Shown here: one piece after another, positions 48,708 through 61,022 of the stretch
Layout of the letters: every line of letters begins with the position of its first letter
Position numbering within the stretch: position 1 is the stretch's first letter
Source: Archegozetes longisetosus
Taxonomy: Eukaryota; Arthropoda; Arachnida; Sarcoptiformes; Trhypochthoniidae
NCBI GenBank assembly: GCA_018873245.2
Contig: JAEMBT020000008.1
Span: 5,450,001 to 5,514,000, forward strand
Reading direction: 5' to 3'
Length of the DNA stretch: 64,000 nucleotides
Position numbers and translations under genes: made by a program
Notes under the pieces: generated by a model
Seen by the model: only the letters and a program-made list of their open reading frames with translations
Databases searched by the model: none
What the model was told of the DNA's origin: nothing

Positions 48708-49215
48708 TTAATTGAGTTGTTTAAAATTGTGTTTCTTAATACTTTGATTTCCAACAGAAAGACTATTTTTCAACTCTTCAATTAACTGCTTGTGTTTATC
48801 TTTTACAGGTTTTGATCTTCTCTTTGATGACTTCAGTTCATTTGTAATTTCTTCGTCAGATGTATTTATTTCATCAATAATTTCATCAACGGCTTTAGAT
48901 AAAGGATCTCTCTGTAAAAACGGAAATATGAATATATAAAAAACACCATTACATAACTTACTTCGGCTTTATATTTCTGAAGTTATTTTTATAAAATTCG
49001 TCAACTTTTTAGCCCAAAAACCTCTCCAGTTTTTAGGTATAGCAGTTAACAATCTCTTGTGTAAATCAACAATCGCTTCCGATATAGAGTTAGGCAAATC
49101 AATTGTGGATTCATCAAAATCAAAGATATAAAAAAAATGCAACAGTTTAATATTATCATATAATTAATACATACCTTCTTGCATTGGAGAATCCATGTTA
49201 ACTTCATGTTTGCTG
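48708..49215 (-). pseudogene. Exon-like pieces of an unrecognised gene
   Basis: Three minus-strand pieces: MRRYCSKHEVNMDSPMQE ending at GTATGT (about 49,160), AIVDLHKRLLTAIPKNWRGF around 49,030 with a stop after SEI, and RDPLSKAVDEIIDEINTSDE after a TTTTTACAG acceptor (from 48,911) running to a stop at 48,708. The acceptor for the middle piece and the phase to the last one do not work cleanly, so it is either decayed or misread. It lies upstream of, and on the same strand as, the nuclease frames; linkage is unproven. Confidence 0.35.
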
Positions 49216-49899
49216 CAATATCTACGCATCTAAACAAACATCAGGGTCAAATGAAAGGGAGATGTAAAAACTTCCGTAAAGATTAATATGAAATTATTAA
49301 TAAAAATGTTAACAGAGCACAACGAGTTTTATATCGTTTGATAAAGCTTATTGTGTAGTATATGTCTATACAAACAAACAATTATTTTAATTGTTATTAA
49401 TTTTCAAAAATATCAATATTTCCATTAAACTTAAGGCTTTAAATAGTTGTTAAACAACTTTTAAAGCTTTTGAATGTTTTACATTGTTTTCTATGGAGTA
49501 ATGATAAGAAAGCATTTACTATTTTTCTCTTATAAAGTAATTAAAAGGCTTTAAGATGTGTACGTGACCTGAATTCATAATGATTTTTAACCAAAAAGAA
49601 CCCTCAAATTTAAGAAAAGTATAACAATATATATATCGTTGGAAAGCATTTCTCATACTGATTCCAACAAAACTTGAATAAAAGTCCTATGATAACCGGT
49701 TCAAAAGTTAGGCTGACCACTGGTCACTCAATAATACTAACCACTTTCCATTATAATATGGGTATCAAAATAAAGCATATTCAAAGGTGAATTAGATAAA
49801 TAAAAACTAAGTCTTAATCTGTAACCATTTTTAAGATGTAAATTTCCAAATGGTAAGAATAGTGCTGTTCTGTCATTGGTTTTTCCATGAATTTTAGAT

Positions 49900-50425
49900 A
49901 GTAAGAATGTAGTACGAGCTCGTATTGTCCCAGCTTATTTGATTGATTTTAGGCTTTTTATTGACTACTTTTGTGAGTTTTTTCGTTTTATTCGATAAAA
50001 ATCTGCTTTTTCGTGCTCGTACTATTCGTAGTATCTCAGCCCCGCAATAGCGAAATATGATAGTTTTAGCTTAAATCTCATATTAAAGTTCAATTTTAGA
50101 AGGTGCAAGTCGTACTGACCCAGTATTTTTCTGTTTTATTTGATTGAAATTTGATATTTTAGAGGGTATAAGTCGTACTGTCCCAAGTTTTTTGACTGAT
50201 TTTAGGTAATTTTCTGAAGTTTTGAGCTTAAATTCCATACAAAACGATGTGAAAACTTCACTTTTTTGATGATTTTATAGGGGTACAAAAAGTACGAATT
50301 CATACTGTACCAGCTTTTTTTGATTGATTTTAGATGATTATTGACTGTTTTATACTATAGAAATCCTGCTATTTTTCATGAATTTTAGAGGAATACGAAA
50401 AGTACGAGCTCGTACTGTTCCAGCC
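49900..50425 (+). repeat. Degenerate tandem array with GTACGAGCTCGTAC palindrome
   Basis: Units of 60-180 bp share AGTACGAGCTCGTACTGT, CCAGCTT.TTTGATTGATT and a TTTTAGAGG motif. Landmarks are at about 49,911, 50,110, 50,170, 50,295 and 50,400. The first and last units carry the 14-bp palindrome almost or fully intact; inner units have lost it. No coding potential. Confidence 0.65.
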
Positions 50426-50530
50426 TCGCTATATATTGTAATAACGTCTTAGTTTCTTAATTAGACCTATACCAAAATACTTTTGTAATAACCTATATTG
50501 CTAAATTAATTTTCATAACTCACCGTATAT

Positions 50531-50930
50531 GTCAACATTTATTACCGATATAAAGATTACTTTTTGTTTGTACAATAGAAATCTTCACATGCTTGTCTCA
50601 ACTGTACAAGTTATGAAGACAGCTGAGAGTAAGCATATTTCAACTCTTAAAACCTACCTAAGTTTGTCCTAGTTATACAATCTCCCAATCCTAGCTAAAT
50701 GTGCTATTGACCTTAAAAGGTTTAGCCTATCATTGTAAAACATTTTCTAATTTAACCCACCTATTGTTCCTATAAAATGTCGTGTTTTTCTTAAATTTTT
50801 CGCTCTTTCTTCCAGTGTTAAAATCCTGTGAAATCTTATGTAATTTTATTATTGTGGTTATGTTAAATAAAGTGCTTATATTTTTAATTTGATTTCGTAC
50901 ACGCTCCTATTAAAGATCCAGACTTTACAA
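50531..50930 (+). mobile_element. Possible solo LTR
   Basis: Starts TGTCAACATTTATTACCG and ends CAGACTTTACA, with CTATAAAATG (about 50,773) and AATAAAG (about 50,868) in promoter and polyadenylation order. Homology to the 3' flank of RCC1-kinase copies resumes at about 50,940. No partner LTR or target duplication was confirmed. Confidence 0.3.
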
Positions 50931-50944
50931 TATACACTACTGAC

Positions 50945-52755
50945 AACCATTGTTTAAATTAATTGGTGATATATTGAAAGTGTTTTTTATTATAATAGCT
51001 CAATAGTACTGCTATACAAATATTTGTCACGCGAAACAGTATTCTATCTATAACTTACTTTAGATACTTATCTAAATCTATTTTTTGCTTTGAGGAAAAA
51101 CTTGTGAAGATTTTCTTCTATTGACTGTTCATTTAATGACAATTGAGAAAATTCAATTTCAAATTCATTAATATTCAAATTCCACGAACTTTGTTCTCTC
51201 AATATTTGATCACAATCGGGTCTCTTGATTTTCTTTTGTTACATCATATTTGATACCATTTCATCAATTTTCAGATATTTTCTTTTCAATAACTGATCAT
51301 TTATTGAATTATTTGAAGATATAAGAAATTGGGATAAGAATAATTGATTAAAACATGATTTCTCTCACCATTTTTAATATAAGGAGGGATGAAAAGTTCG
51401 TAGAATGACCAAGAGAAAGTGATGATAAAAATTTTTTTTGAGTCATTTATCAAAGTTTGGACTTTTTTAAAAGCGCGCTCAAAATTTCGTTCCATTCCAT
51501 GCATTTGTTTTCATTCAGTGATTTTTTGAATATCAGTTATGTCAGAAAAACAATTAGAGTTTCATTCTCGAGATCTTCGGGTAATTATACGCTATTGTTT
51601 TAAGAAAAAAGAACATCGGGGTTGAACTAATGCCCCACCCACCTAACAGCCCTGACTGGTTCCGTGTGACTTTAGGCTTTTCAAAAATCTGAAGAAACAC
51701 TTAAGAGGTAGAAAATTTTCGAGAGAAGAAGCGATCGATTGGGCAGTGAATGAATTTTTGAGAGCATTAAGCCCGAAGATTGGCGTCGAGTCTACGACAA
51801 ATGGCAGGAGGGGATGAAGCGGTACATTAATGTTCGGGGGGATCACTTTTAAAAAGGATGTTAAAAAATTTAAATAAAATTGATTCTTTAATATCGATCC
51901 CACGAACTTTTCATCCCTCCTTATATAATACACTCATCAATATCAAAATTTTTTAGGCTAACGGAACCTAAACTATAAATGTCTGCCTTTGTGTCATAAT
52001 TCTTTCCTTGAAGAACTCCTGGTGCAATATATTTAACAGTTCCCAAACCTTGAGTATGAGTTTGTTCGTCAAACTTGTGGACCATAGCTAAACCAAGATC
52101 TGCTAACTTGACAAACCTTCCATTCAGTCCATAAGTGATTAAGATGTTGGTCGGTTTCAAATCTCTGTAAATTATTGGAGGAATTTGTTTATGCAAATAA
52201 TTCAGACTTTCAACTGTTTCCTTCAATAATTTGCTGGACATGTAATATTCCAATCGAGACATAACTACGAATTGATTTCTCTGAAACTCATTTCTCTTTT
52301 TGATCAGTATTTCTTTCAAAGTACTGAAACATAATTCCATTTGAATATAGAGAACTTCGTTGTTTTCAATCCAAGAATTTTTATACTGCACGACATGATC
52401 GCTTTAGAGTTTTGCCATTAACTTCAATTCTCTTAAACTTTTTTCTTTGAGTTCATCAGTATATTCTGAAAAGTATTTTAAAGTAATAAAAAAGCATTAA
52501 GCAGTCATTTTAAAAGCATTACCAGTGAGTAGAAGTTTTTCATCGCATAATTTTGTCCATCGAATAAATTGAATACTTTGAAAACTTTGACAAAACTGTC
52601 GCTTCCAATCATTTCTAGTTCTTTGAAATCTCGGTTATACCGTGTTTCGTCAGTCACAGCATTTATTTGTGATATTAAATGAGGTTTTAAATGAGAATTT
52701 AATGTTAGCGGTTGAATCGAGGGCGTAGAACTTTTTTCTTGTACTTGTTTAGGAC
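50945..52755 (-). pseudogene. RCC1-kinase copy F: kinase half, reverse strand
   Basis: Reading leftwards: TSPKQVQEKS linker, DFKELEMIGSDSFVKVFKVF (glycine loop altered), a 57-bp intron (52,466-52,522) with an in-frame stop, a stop near 52,404, then MQYKNSWIENNEVLYIQMEL, IIYRDLKPTNIL (HRD changed to YRD), LADLGLAMV (DFG changed to DLG) and GTVKYIAPGVL. The second intron carries a mariner at 51,380-51,923, and the last exon and 3' untranslated region continue to 50,945. Changes of HRD and DFG mean a dead kinase even apart from the stops. The RCC1 part is absent; a hAT remnant starts at the break. Confidence 0.85.
51380..51923 (+). mobile_element. Deleted mariner in the intron of copy F
   Basis: TATA-flanked; ends TAAGGAGGGATGAAAAGTTC and its complement. 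The right third resembles the mariner transposase C-terminus when frames are switched (PHPPNSPDWFRV, then INVRGDHF), with several frame breaks. Most of the gene, including the first catalytic Asp regions, is gone. Boundaries could be 2 bp inside because TA is repeated. Confidence 0.75.
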
Positions 52756-53170
52756 TCGTACTCGTATTTATAAGAGACGAAAACATCGAGCCAATGAAGA
52801 AGTTGAGAGATATTTTGATTTACATAAAGAAGACTCAAATATAGATTTGATTTTATGGTGGAAAAATCATAAATTATCGTTTCCTAATTTATTTAAATTT
52901 GCACTTAATATTCTTGTAATTCCGGCAACAAGTGTTCCGAGTGAACGAATCTTTTCAAAAGCCGAGGAATTAGTAACAAAGAAACGAAACAACTTGTCTA
53001 AAGATACAATTCGATCGTTGATGTGTTTAAACTCGATGTTAAAATTTTTTAATAAATAATTTACGATAAATGAGGTATTCCAGATGTATTTAATTTTATG
53101 ATCAGCTCATCAGCTTAGCTCAAAGCTCAATCGGTCATCTTCAACTCAGCTCACAGCTCATACTGAAGAT
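52756..53170 (+). mobile_element. hAT transposase C-terminal remnant
   Basis: An open frame to 53,059 codes EEVERYFDLHKEDSN, LILWWKNHKLSFPNLFKF and IPATSVPSERIFSKAEELV: the hAT family dimerisation domain with its WW and P-A-T-S-V-P-S-E-R-x-F signature. After the stop, a cluster of AGCTCA motifs (53,100-53,166) looks like the subterminal repeats of hAT elements. The catalytic N-terminal part is missing; the left edge abuts RCC1-kinase copy F. Confidence 0.85.
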
Positions 53171-53175
53171 GAATA

Positions 53176-54138
53176 AAGTTCATCTGTTATTAGTAATTTT
53201 TATCACACTAGACATGAAGTGAACATTTTTTTTTTGATCTATATTTCCAGCATATACAACAATTATTGAAGCGAAACCACTTAATTATTGCGTTCATATT
53301 TAATTAGACTATATTTATATATTTTTAACCCTACACTTCATGATTTTTTATTTTTCAATGAAAATTTAGCATCAGACACTTTCGGGAGCATATATTTTGG
53401 AAAAATCATTGAAAAAGCTATAATGATAGGATTATGTGAAAAAACTTGTTTGAAGTTGGCTGATCTGCAACTTATGAGTTCTTGTAACTTACCATCATTT
53501 TGAGGAAAGGGGCTTTTCTATGATATTATTGATTGTTCTACATACCTTTAACTCAAAAATTATTAATTTTTGGAAGAAATATGAAAAATATGCCTAATTT
53601 AGAAAATTTTTTAATTGTTGATAAATAGTACCTTGTGATTTACATAATAAGAAATGATGAATGTCTATTTTTCTTGAAAACTATGATATCTATATAAATA
53701 ATGAAACTATATAATCTCAAAAGCTTTGTTGCACATCGGCTACGATATGCATTATTTCTAGTAAATGTTGTCATATTGAGATAATGGGCTAAGATCGTAG
53801 TGTAGCAGATCTGCTACACTATGCAGTGTAGGGTTAAATATATTTGATTCCATTGAACCAAACAAATTTATATCTTTGATTCTTTTATATCAGAAAATGA
53901 ATTTTTTGTCGAGTAAACGAAACATACATGAATCGAATCGATGAGAAAACTTGTCAATTCTTTTCTTCGAATATTAAATGAGAATAAGAAGTGATACGAA
54001 GACTTGAGTAAATCAGTTAACAAATACTCGGGCAATAAATGGGAACAACTGGAGGAAAACGATGCCATGCATGAAGTTGTGGACAATATAATCAATATAA
54101 CTAAAGTGCTCTAATTCTATTAATAGTATAAAAAAGTT
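53176..54138 (+). repeat. Duplicated segment, copy 2
   Basis: Matches 41,460-41,903 on both sides of the MITE at 53,329-53,833. The right part is almost identical base for base, the left part a little less. The copies differ in orientation neither to each other nor to the ORF remnant they share. Confidence 0.8.
53329..53833. mobile_element. piggyBac-type MITE 2 (505 bp) with known empty site
   Basis: TTAA at 53,325-53,328 and 53,834-53,837. The ends are CCCTACACTTCAT and, inverted, CCCTACACTGCAT. The paralogous segment at 41,601 has a single TTAA and no insert, which proves the boundaries. An internal open stretch (LASDTFGSIYFGKIIEKAI) is short and of unknown meaning. Different ends from MITE 1, so a separate family. 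Confidence 0.92.
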
Positions 54139-57100
54139 TTGTGCTAATCACTTTTTGCGTCGTTGGTATAAAAAACATAATAAGAAAAACAATAAAGAAG
54201 ATTAGAAAAAATCTAGTAATGAAAAGCATAAGAAATCCATTATCTAAATCGTGCTAAATCTGAAGATAATTCTGATCAAATTAATTGAGGATTTGCTAGA
54301 AAAATAAATTTTGTGTAGCTATGATTGAAAAATAATCTCTACTAAAAGTTCTTTCTTAGTAAATGTTGAAAAGCTTTAAAACAAAGCCAACAATTTGCGT
54401 TTGCGGTCAACTTTTTGGACCAATCTAATGAACAGCATAACTAAAAGTTAGTCCTATAAAAATAAAACTGATCCACGATGTTGTGGATTAAAATATACTT
54501 TAGTCATAGACTGAGAAGTGTGATTGTTAAGTTATATATTTTAATTAATGTCATGAAGACTGATATTTAAATCCAATCATATTCCATATACAGTGTGGTG
54601 GATATTTACAATTTCAGCCAAATTCTATTAAATTCTGTTAAATATGTAATCAAAAAACTTGATAATATATCATATACTGTAATGGCATGCATTCAATCAG
54701 ACCGTAATATTGAACATATTAACAAACTTATAAAGTATTTAATGTGTAAGTGAATTAGGACCAAATTTGTAAACTGATGCGCATCACAGGCAGATTCACT
54801 AAACGACTACTTTTTCTATTGCTATAAAGGATTAAGTTTTTAAGTGTAGAGTAGATGAAGACAACCAACATTACAATGAATAAAGTGCAGATATCATATT
54901 CAAATTGAATAAAATATCTCGAAACCAACGTTTAAAAATCATACTAAATATGATTTCAGTCAATATTAAAGTTTGCAATTAGACGAATAAATATTATAAA
55001 ATTGCTACGAAAAGAAACAAGGACTAACTTTTATGAGCAAGTTTGAACGTCTGTCATATCCAAACAAAACAATCCCTCAAATGATTGGGCACAACCCAAA
55101 AACGCAAGCTTTGATATAACGAAACCGTTGTAACGAAATTGTGTCACAATTTGAGAAGAAGTCATTTTAATAAAATAGAGATATTATTTGCAACTCTAAT
55201 TGCACTAATCTCGACAACTCTTTTACAAATAATTAGCTGAGAGTTTAAGTTTATAACTCATCAAATCTAGCTTTTAAATTTCAGATTAAAGACGAGTATT
55301 ATTTGTTTAAAAGAGAGTACTTAACAGTGAACTCATCACTTGTTAACTAAGAACTCAATGAATCCGTTTTAACGTCATATTTTTAAGTAATTTGAATACA
55401 ATAAATGCTATTAAATGGTTTTAAGTCCGCTTTGCGGCGAATGTTTTAGTTTCAACATAACAATCGGTTAAGGAAACAAAGTCTTCAAAATTAATTAAAT
55501 GTTTCGGTTAGAGATCCAAACGTCTAATTATAACTTTAAGTTAATGTTCGCTATTTATAGAGATAGTCAATTAAATAATTAACTTATCATTTGGAATATA
55601 GTTGATTTGCTTTTTATCCTTTTAGACTTGAAGTGACACAAACATATTTTGAACATATTAAAAATATTTGAATATTCAACATTTAAAAATTTGTTCATGT
55701 AATCCATTAAAATACTCCAAAGGTTTCGTGTTTTCAGTTATTTTTATAGCTAATCAAACTTATCAATTGTTAAACAATATGAATGTAATGTCTTTCTTAT
55801 GAGCAGAACTATAGCTTTCGGACTGGATGGCCTTAAAGTTTGACCAGCAAATTGAGGTTAAGATGACGTAATTCCTAATATTCCTTCAAAACACATTTCA
55901 ACAATTATTTAGCCCTTTTCTGATTTGCTATTTATTTTGTCTTTCGGTAGTTTTAATAGAGCTATTTAAAACTCGCACTTTTCACTCATGTACTGCACTT
56001 TGAAGAATATCAGGCAAAACATCAAATGAATCAAATTTTCTAGTTGCCAGCCAAGGAAAAGAATTCAAATTTCCGAAAAGCCAGAGCTCGGGTAATAAGT
56101 TTTGAGTATAGAAATGCACTCATGACTCTGATTATCATAGTTTTAGCGAAACAATAATCAAAATTATCAATCGTATGAACCAATGCATATCAGAGTTCAT
56201 ATAATTCCATTACAATAATCGTTAGATCGAATTTAGCATAAAATAAACACTGAAGCCTATCATTGATTAAGAAGAAAAAGTTGTCAAAATAGATAAATAA
56301 GATCCTACACTCATTAAGACTCTCATGAGTTAAGTTCCAAGAATCTTACACTTAAATTGGTTCTCAAATCGTAACTAAAATAGACTGAACTGAAAGTATT
56401 GAGTAAATTGAGTTGTCAAAATATTATACAATTTTAATTAATATTATTTGTCATACTTCGAAACTTTATTTGATTAAACCCACTAGACTTCATTTATTTG
56501 AATTATTTAAGGTTTAAAAATGTATGGTATTCATTCATATTTACAGGACTAAAAGCTCATCACTTATTTTTTTATAATAGGTATGCTCAGAAAATTCAGT
56601 ATTTGAAAGCATGTCAAACCTTAAAGAAGCTTATACAAGAAACCACATTGACATAAATCTGATTATATTTTATAAATAGAAGTCAGTGCTTCTAATAAAG
56701 TTAACATTTTGAAAATTTCAAAATAATCCCTTTGGAAGTTAAGAAATTGTTGCATAAAAAACTATTTATAGTTAATGTTATTTGAATTTCTCATTTATCC
56801 AAAGTTCATATCAAAGTTAAACAAATTTGAAGAATGACAATAAAATTGAAATGAACGCAGTCTAATAATATTAGAAGCGTAAACTCAGGTCCCTGTAAAT
56901 TATCCTTATAGAATGTAATGTTATTGTTTATTTTGTAGATCATCAAACAATTAGCAAGTTTCCTCAAATTTATTCCTTTTAATAATAAATATAGTTCTAT
57001 TCGTCAAAATTCATTTTTTCCATTGTTGGATATTACAAAATATGTCTTTTATTGATTTCTGAAAATAAAGATCAAAATTTTGCATTTTGTTATAGAATAT

Positions 57101-58462
57101 TTGAAAAAATGATACTTATCTAATAGTATTATATCTGATCCTAAATTCAATCCACAAATCAATTACATTGAAAATCAATATTTAAAAATTTTCTCAAATC
57201 AAATGTCAGTTATTCAAATGAAACTCATATATGAATAACTATTTTTTAAATAATCAATGAGTCCAATTTCAATCAAATTTTATGAGAGCTCGAGTCTTAA
57301 AAGATATATTCGACCCACGTTTTGGTTGTTTTGGTTTAGCTTTGAACCGAATTGAGTGTGGAATCTCTAACTTTTAATTAATCATTTAATTGCCACTGAA
57401 TTGTGATTAGAAAATGTGTAATACTTTATGGCGTGTAAGAAACAACAAATCGCGTAATTAAACGATTATCATTTAGATTCATAACAAAAACAATTAGATT
57501 CTATCATTGGATCAAAAAAGTGAAACTTGATTATTTCTAAAGAATATAATCCAATTTGTTTGAGTTAGAAACTTATTAACAACTTTTGTTACGCATTTAA
57601 GTTATATTTTAAAAAAGAGATTCTGATTAGAATCATCTGATTGCGTAAATGGTCTATTATTTATTTTTATCATAATAAACGCTTTTATTATAAGCATTGA
57701 TTTAACAAAACGAAAAGTCAATTCTTCAATAGAAAATCAGGTAATCATAACGATGAGTGCGGTTTAATCAGTTTTATTTAAAAATGTATGCTAAATGTCA
57801 ATCAAATTAATATTAGAAACTAAATACGAAATCCATGCGTTATTTGTTGGAAAGGCGTACGAGGGAATAATATTCACTATTTCGATGCAATTATCGTATA
57901 TAATCGTAATTGAAGTCTATCGTATATAAACTTACATGATTAGAAAATCTCAAAAATTGATTAATTCTACGAACGCGTTAAGTGATTCAATTGAAAATAT
58001 CATTTTTCTATTCAATAAAATAATTATTTGATTTAAAATCAAAATATACGTTATCATTAGTTTTGTAGCTCTTAATTCATGAGCCATTATGATTAATCTT
58101 TGATAAAGTCAAATATAATTCATATTAAAGTTGAATTTTTTGACAAACTCAATAAAGAAACCTTCAAAGATAGGTTCATTTTTCGAACTTGTTTAAATAT
58201 TTGTAATATAAGTTTATATTTTTGAACAAACGTTTTTTTGACAATAGCCAATACGAGTAATTTGATGATAAAGCTATACATAAATTAAGAGTAGATAAAT
58301 ATTTTCGTCAACTAAAAGGTTTATCAATCACTTAATCATTAAATACTAGAAAGACTATTAATTTAATAAATTTAAAATCTTTTATTTTTTGTAAATGAAT
58401 TTTCAAAATATGGGGAACTGTGAGATTGAACAATTAATTTGAATTTGACTGTGCTATTGCTT
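54139..58462. other. Long AT-rich region without genes
   Basis: 4.3 kb with no supported coding sequence. It includes a pogo-like scrap at about 55,110 (GATATAACGAAACCGTTG) and a short match (56,705-56,757) to the right border of the dispersed repeat at 18,030. Confidence 0.55.
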
Positions 58463-59595
58463 CCAATTCGTTGTTCCACTCCAACAAAATCATGTCGGCT
58501 GAGGATGGAAAACCATTAGTTGTCTCATTTGCACTCACTATTGTATTCCTCAACTTATTATGAACTGATATAATGGTCGCGATATCATAACTGCTCACTC
58601 CTCACTTCAAAGTTAAGCAAAAATTACAAATTTCTATAATCGAAAGTGAAAATGAAGTTACAAAAGTAAAAAACACTTACTTTAATGACAGTACAGTTAT
58701 CTTTTGGTTTTTTGCAGGCCGTATGATTCACATGATATTTGAGGTAAATTTTGTCACAATTAGATAATCGGTTGTGATTACAAATGACGAAATTAATTAG
58801 TAATAAATTGACAAACAATTAACTTGTATTGAATTTATTTAAATAATTAGATTAAATTAATGAAAATAAGTGCAGCATATATTGATGCGATGCCACGCCG
58901 TCTCATTCATGTTGTGATACTTCCTAACCAACATCTGGTTATGTTTGATGGATCACATTTACACCAGTTTCAAGTTTTACCCTTTGCTTTTTGTGCAGTT
59001 ATGTCATTCTTTGGTGAGATTTGTCAAACTTTTGCTTTAGACGTGTTCTCTATACTAAATATACGGCCCTTACCTTCAGCTCAGACTTAGCTTTACGCAA
59101 TTTTCAAAGCTATAAAAATGAAAAGGGCATATTATTGACACGTTATAAATGTAATTTCACTCTTATCATAATAAATGAATGTTGGAGTAGAAGTTTTTTA
59201 TTTTAAAGTCTGGTTAACTATCAGTTTGCAATATTCTATTAATCGTTCACAAATACAGTCTTAAAGCGTATCGGCCGATGCTAGTCACAGTACTAGTGAG
59301 ACACACTCAGGCAAGTAGCAAATTCTGTCGTAGATACAGTGTTTTTAAGGTTACTCGCCTATGTGTGTCGCACTAATAAGTGTATTAGTTGGCCTCTAAC
59401 GGTGCTGCCATCCTATTCAACTAGTTGTAAAATTTAGCAGCTACATTCATAAAGTTATTTAAGTGAGGACTAGCATCGTCTCATACGCTTAAGTTGAGCT
59501 TTTAAAATTATTTAAATAAAATCTGCTTCAACAGAAAGTTTAAGGACTTAAAGGCCATGCTTTCATAATATTTTTCCTTATACTAGTAAATTGTT
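58463..59595 (+). repeat. Dispersed repeat, copy 2
   Basis: Colinear with 16,880-18,030 (see there). Contains an extra 385-bp stretch (58,823-59,206) and a MITE (59,266-59,488). A plus-strand frame at 58,860-59,090 (MKISAAYIDAMPRRLIHVV) lies in the extra stretch; I do not recognise it and do not call it a gene. Confidence 0.6.
59266..59488. mobile_element. 223-bp MITE inside the dispersed repeat
   Basis: 21-bp inverted ends GCGTATCGGCCGATGCTAGTC and GCGTATGAGACGATGCTAGTC (18 of 21 matching). The colinear copy at about 17,238 lacks the insert and reads CTTAAAGCTTATGTTG. Flanks suggest a short TTAA-like duplication, but it is not exact. Non-coding. Confidence 0.7.
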
Positions 59596-61022
59596 AATGA
59601 TTTCACTTTTTAATCGAGTTAGACACCGAGGTTGCAAATCAGTCGATTCAAATTCTGAACAATTTATAGTAGATATCTAACGATTTTTCTCGTCAGTGCA
59701 TATGTAAAACTTAATGAACTCATTTAGCTTTAAATAATTATGAAACACATTTTTAACATATTTGACATCTGAATTAGAAAATTTTGAAGACTTTCGCGTT
59801 AATCAGGAGTAAGAAGTTTAGAAGAATGAGCTTAAACTATTTCATCAATTGATAGTTTACAGAATATTTACATTAGCTTTTAGGTTATAAGCTGATTCCT
59901 ATTCGAAAATAAGTGAAACTATTACAATTTCATAGTTTAATGTATTCATATTCTTGAGGTTTATTTTATGGTTAAACAGTGTTGGTCTAAGTAGAGTGAC
60001 CACGCGTTCAATTTTTCACTGGATAGTCTCAATTTTCTAGTTGAAATTCTGGAAATCGAATTTTTTTATAAAGATCAAACTGGACACCAGTTCGTTTGGT
60101 TTACAAATTTCGGCAGTAAAAACTCAAGATTTAGCTCAATGTCTACAGCTCCAGCTTAATGTCTACAATATATGAAACCGTTTATGAAAGAAAGATAAAG
60201 TGAGTATATTTTGTCGATTCATTTCTTAATTACAAGCGATAAAAGGTTTGTGTAGACAATAGTTTTGGTCCACTCCCTAATTGTACTAAAAGTTTAATCT
60301 GACAAAATGACTGCTTTTTTACATTATTCTGCTCTCATTTTTGCTTTTCATTGGATTTTGTGTCTCCTCTTCTATTATCATTTTCAGTATTGAGTTCACT
60401 AAATCCTTTAAATATCTGCTGAGCACAAATTCGAAAACGACTTCATTTCTCGTCTGTAAAGCTTTGAATGCTTTGGGTTTAAGTCTCAAGTTATTTATCA
60501 CTTATTAATAAAATAAGCTTTTGATAAACTATTATCTAATTTACAAAAAGCACTTCGCAAATATGAAATGAAAACATTTGTATAAATACTGAATATTTTT
60601 GGCGTTTATGTAGACGAATATTTTGGATAACTGTGTATTTCCTTAGGGATCCCCTTTTGAAGAGTTTATGGAATTCCCCAAAGAGAGTGTCAAATGTTAA
60701 ACAGTAAAGGATTCCAAATATATGTGGAATTCGAGCGAAAATTTTTCACAGTTCACTGTTTGTGCGGAATAAGTTGACACCGATTTTATTTCAATAATTA
60801 ATTGTAATAACTGTCAACTTTGAGAGTACTAAACAATTACTTTATCTCTAACTCAACTATAGGGTCAGTTCACTCCACCCCAATTATGGTATTATTTTGC
60901 TGACCTGCAAGACCCACAATTCGAATCATATTTAGCATGAGTTCACGCCAGATTCTCCACCAATACTTAGATAGTCATCAACCCTATTAGTTAGAGTATT
61001 GAAAAGTTTTATGTGTTTACAG
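59596..61022. other. Non-coding region upstream of the glutamate synthase remnant
   Basis: AT-rich. The last stretch ends in a good acceptor (TGTTTACAG), so part of this is an intron of the glutamate synthase gene; upstream exons were not found in the window. Confidence 0.5.

Noticed and set aside
51643-51933. Minus-strand 96-codon frame
   Set aside because: Antisense of the mariner transposase remnant.
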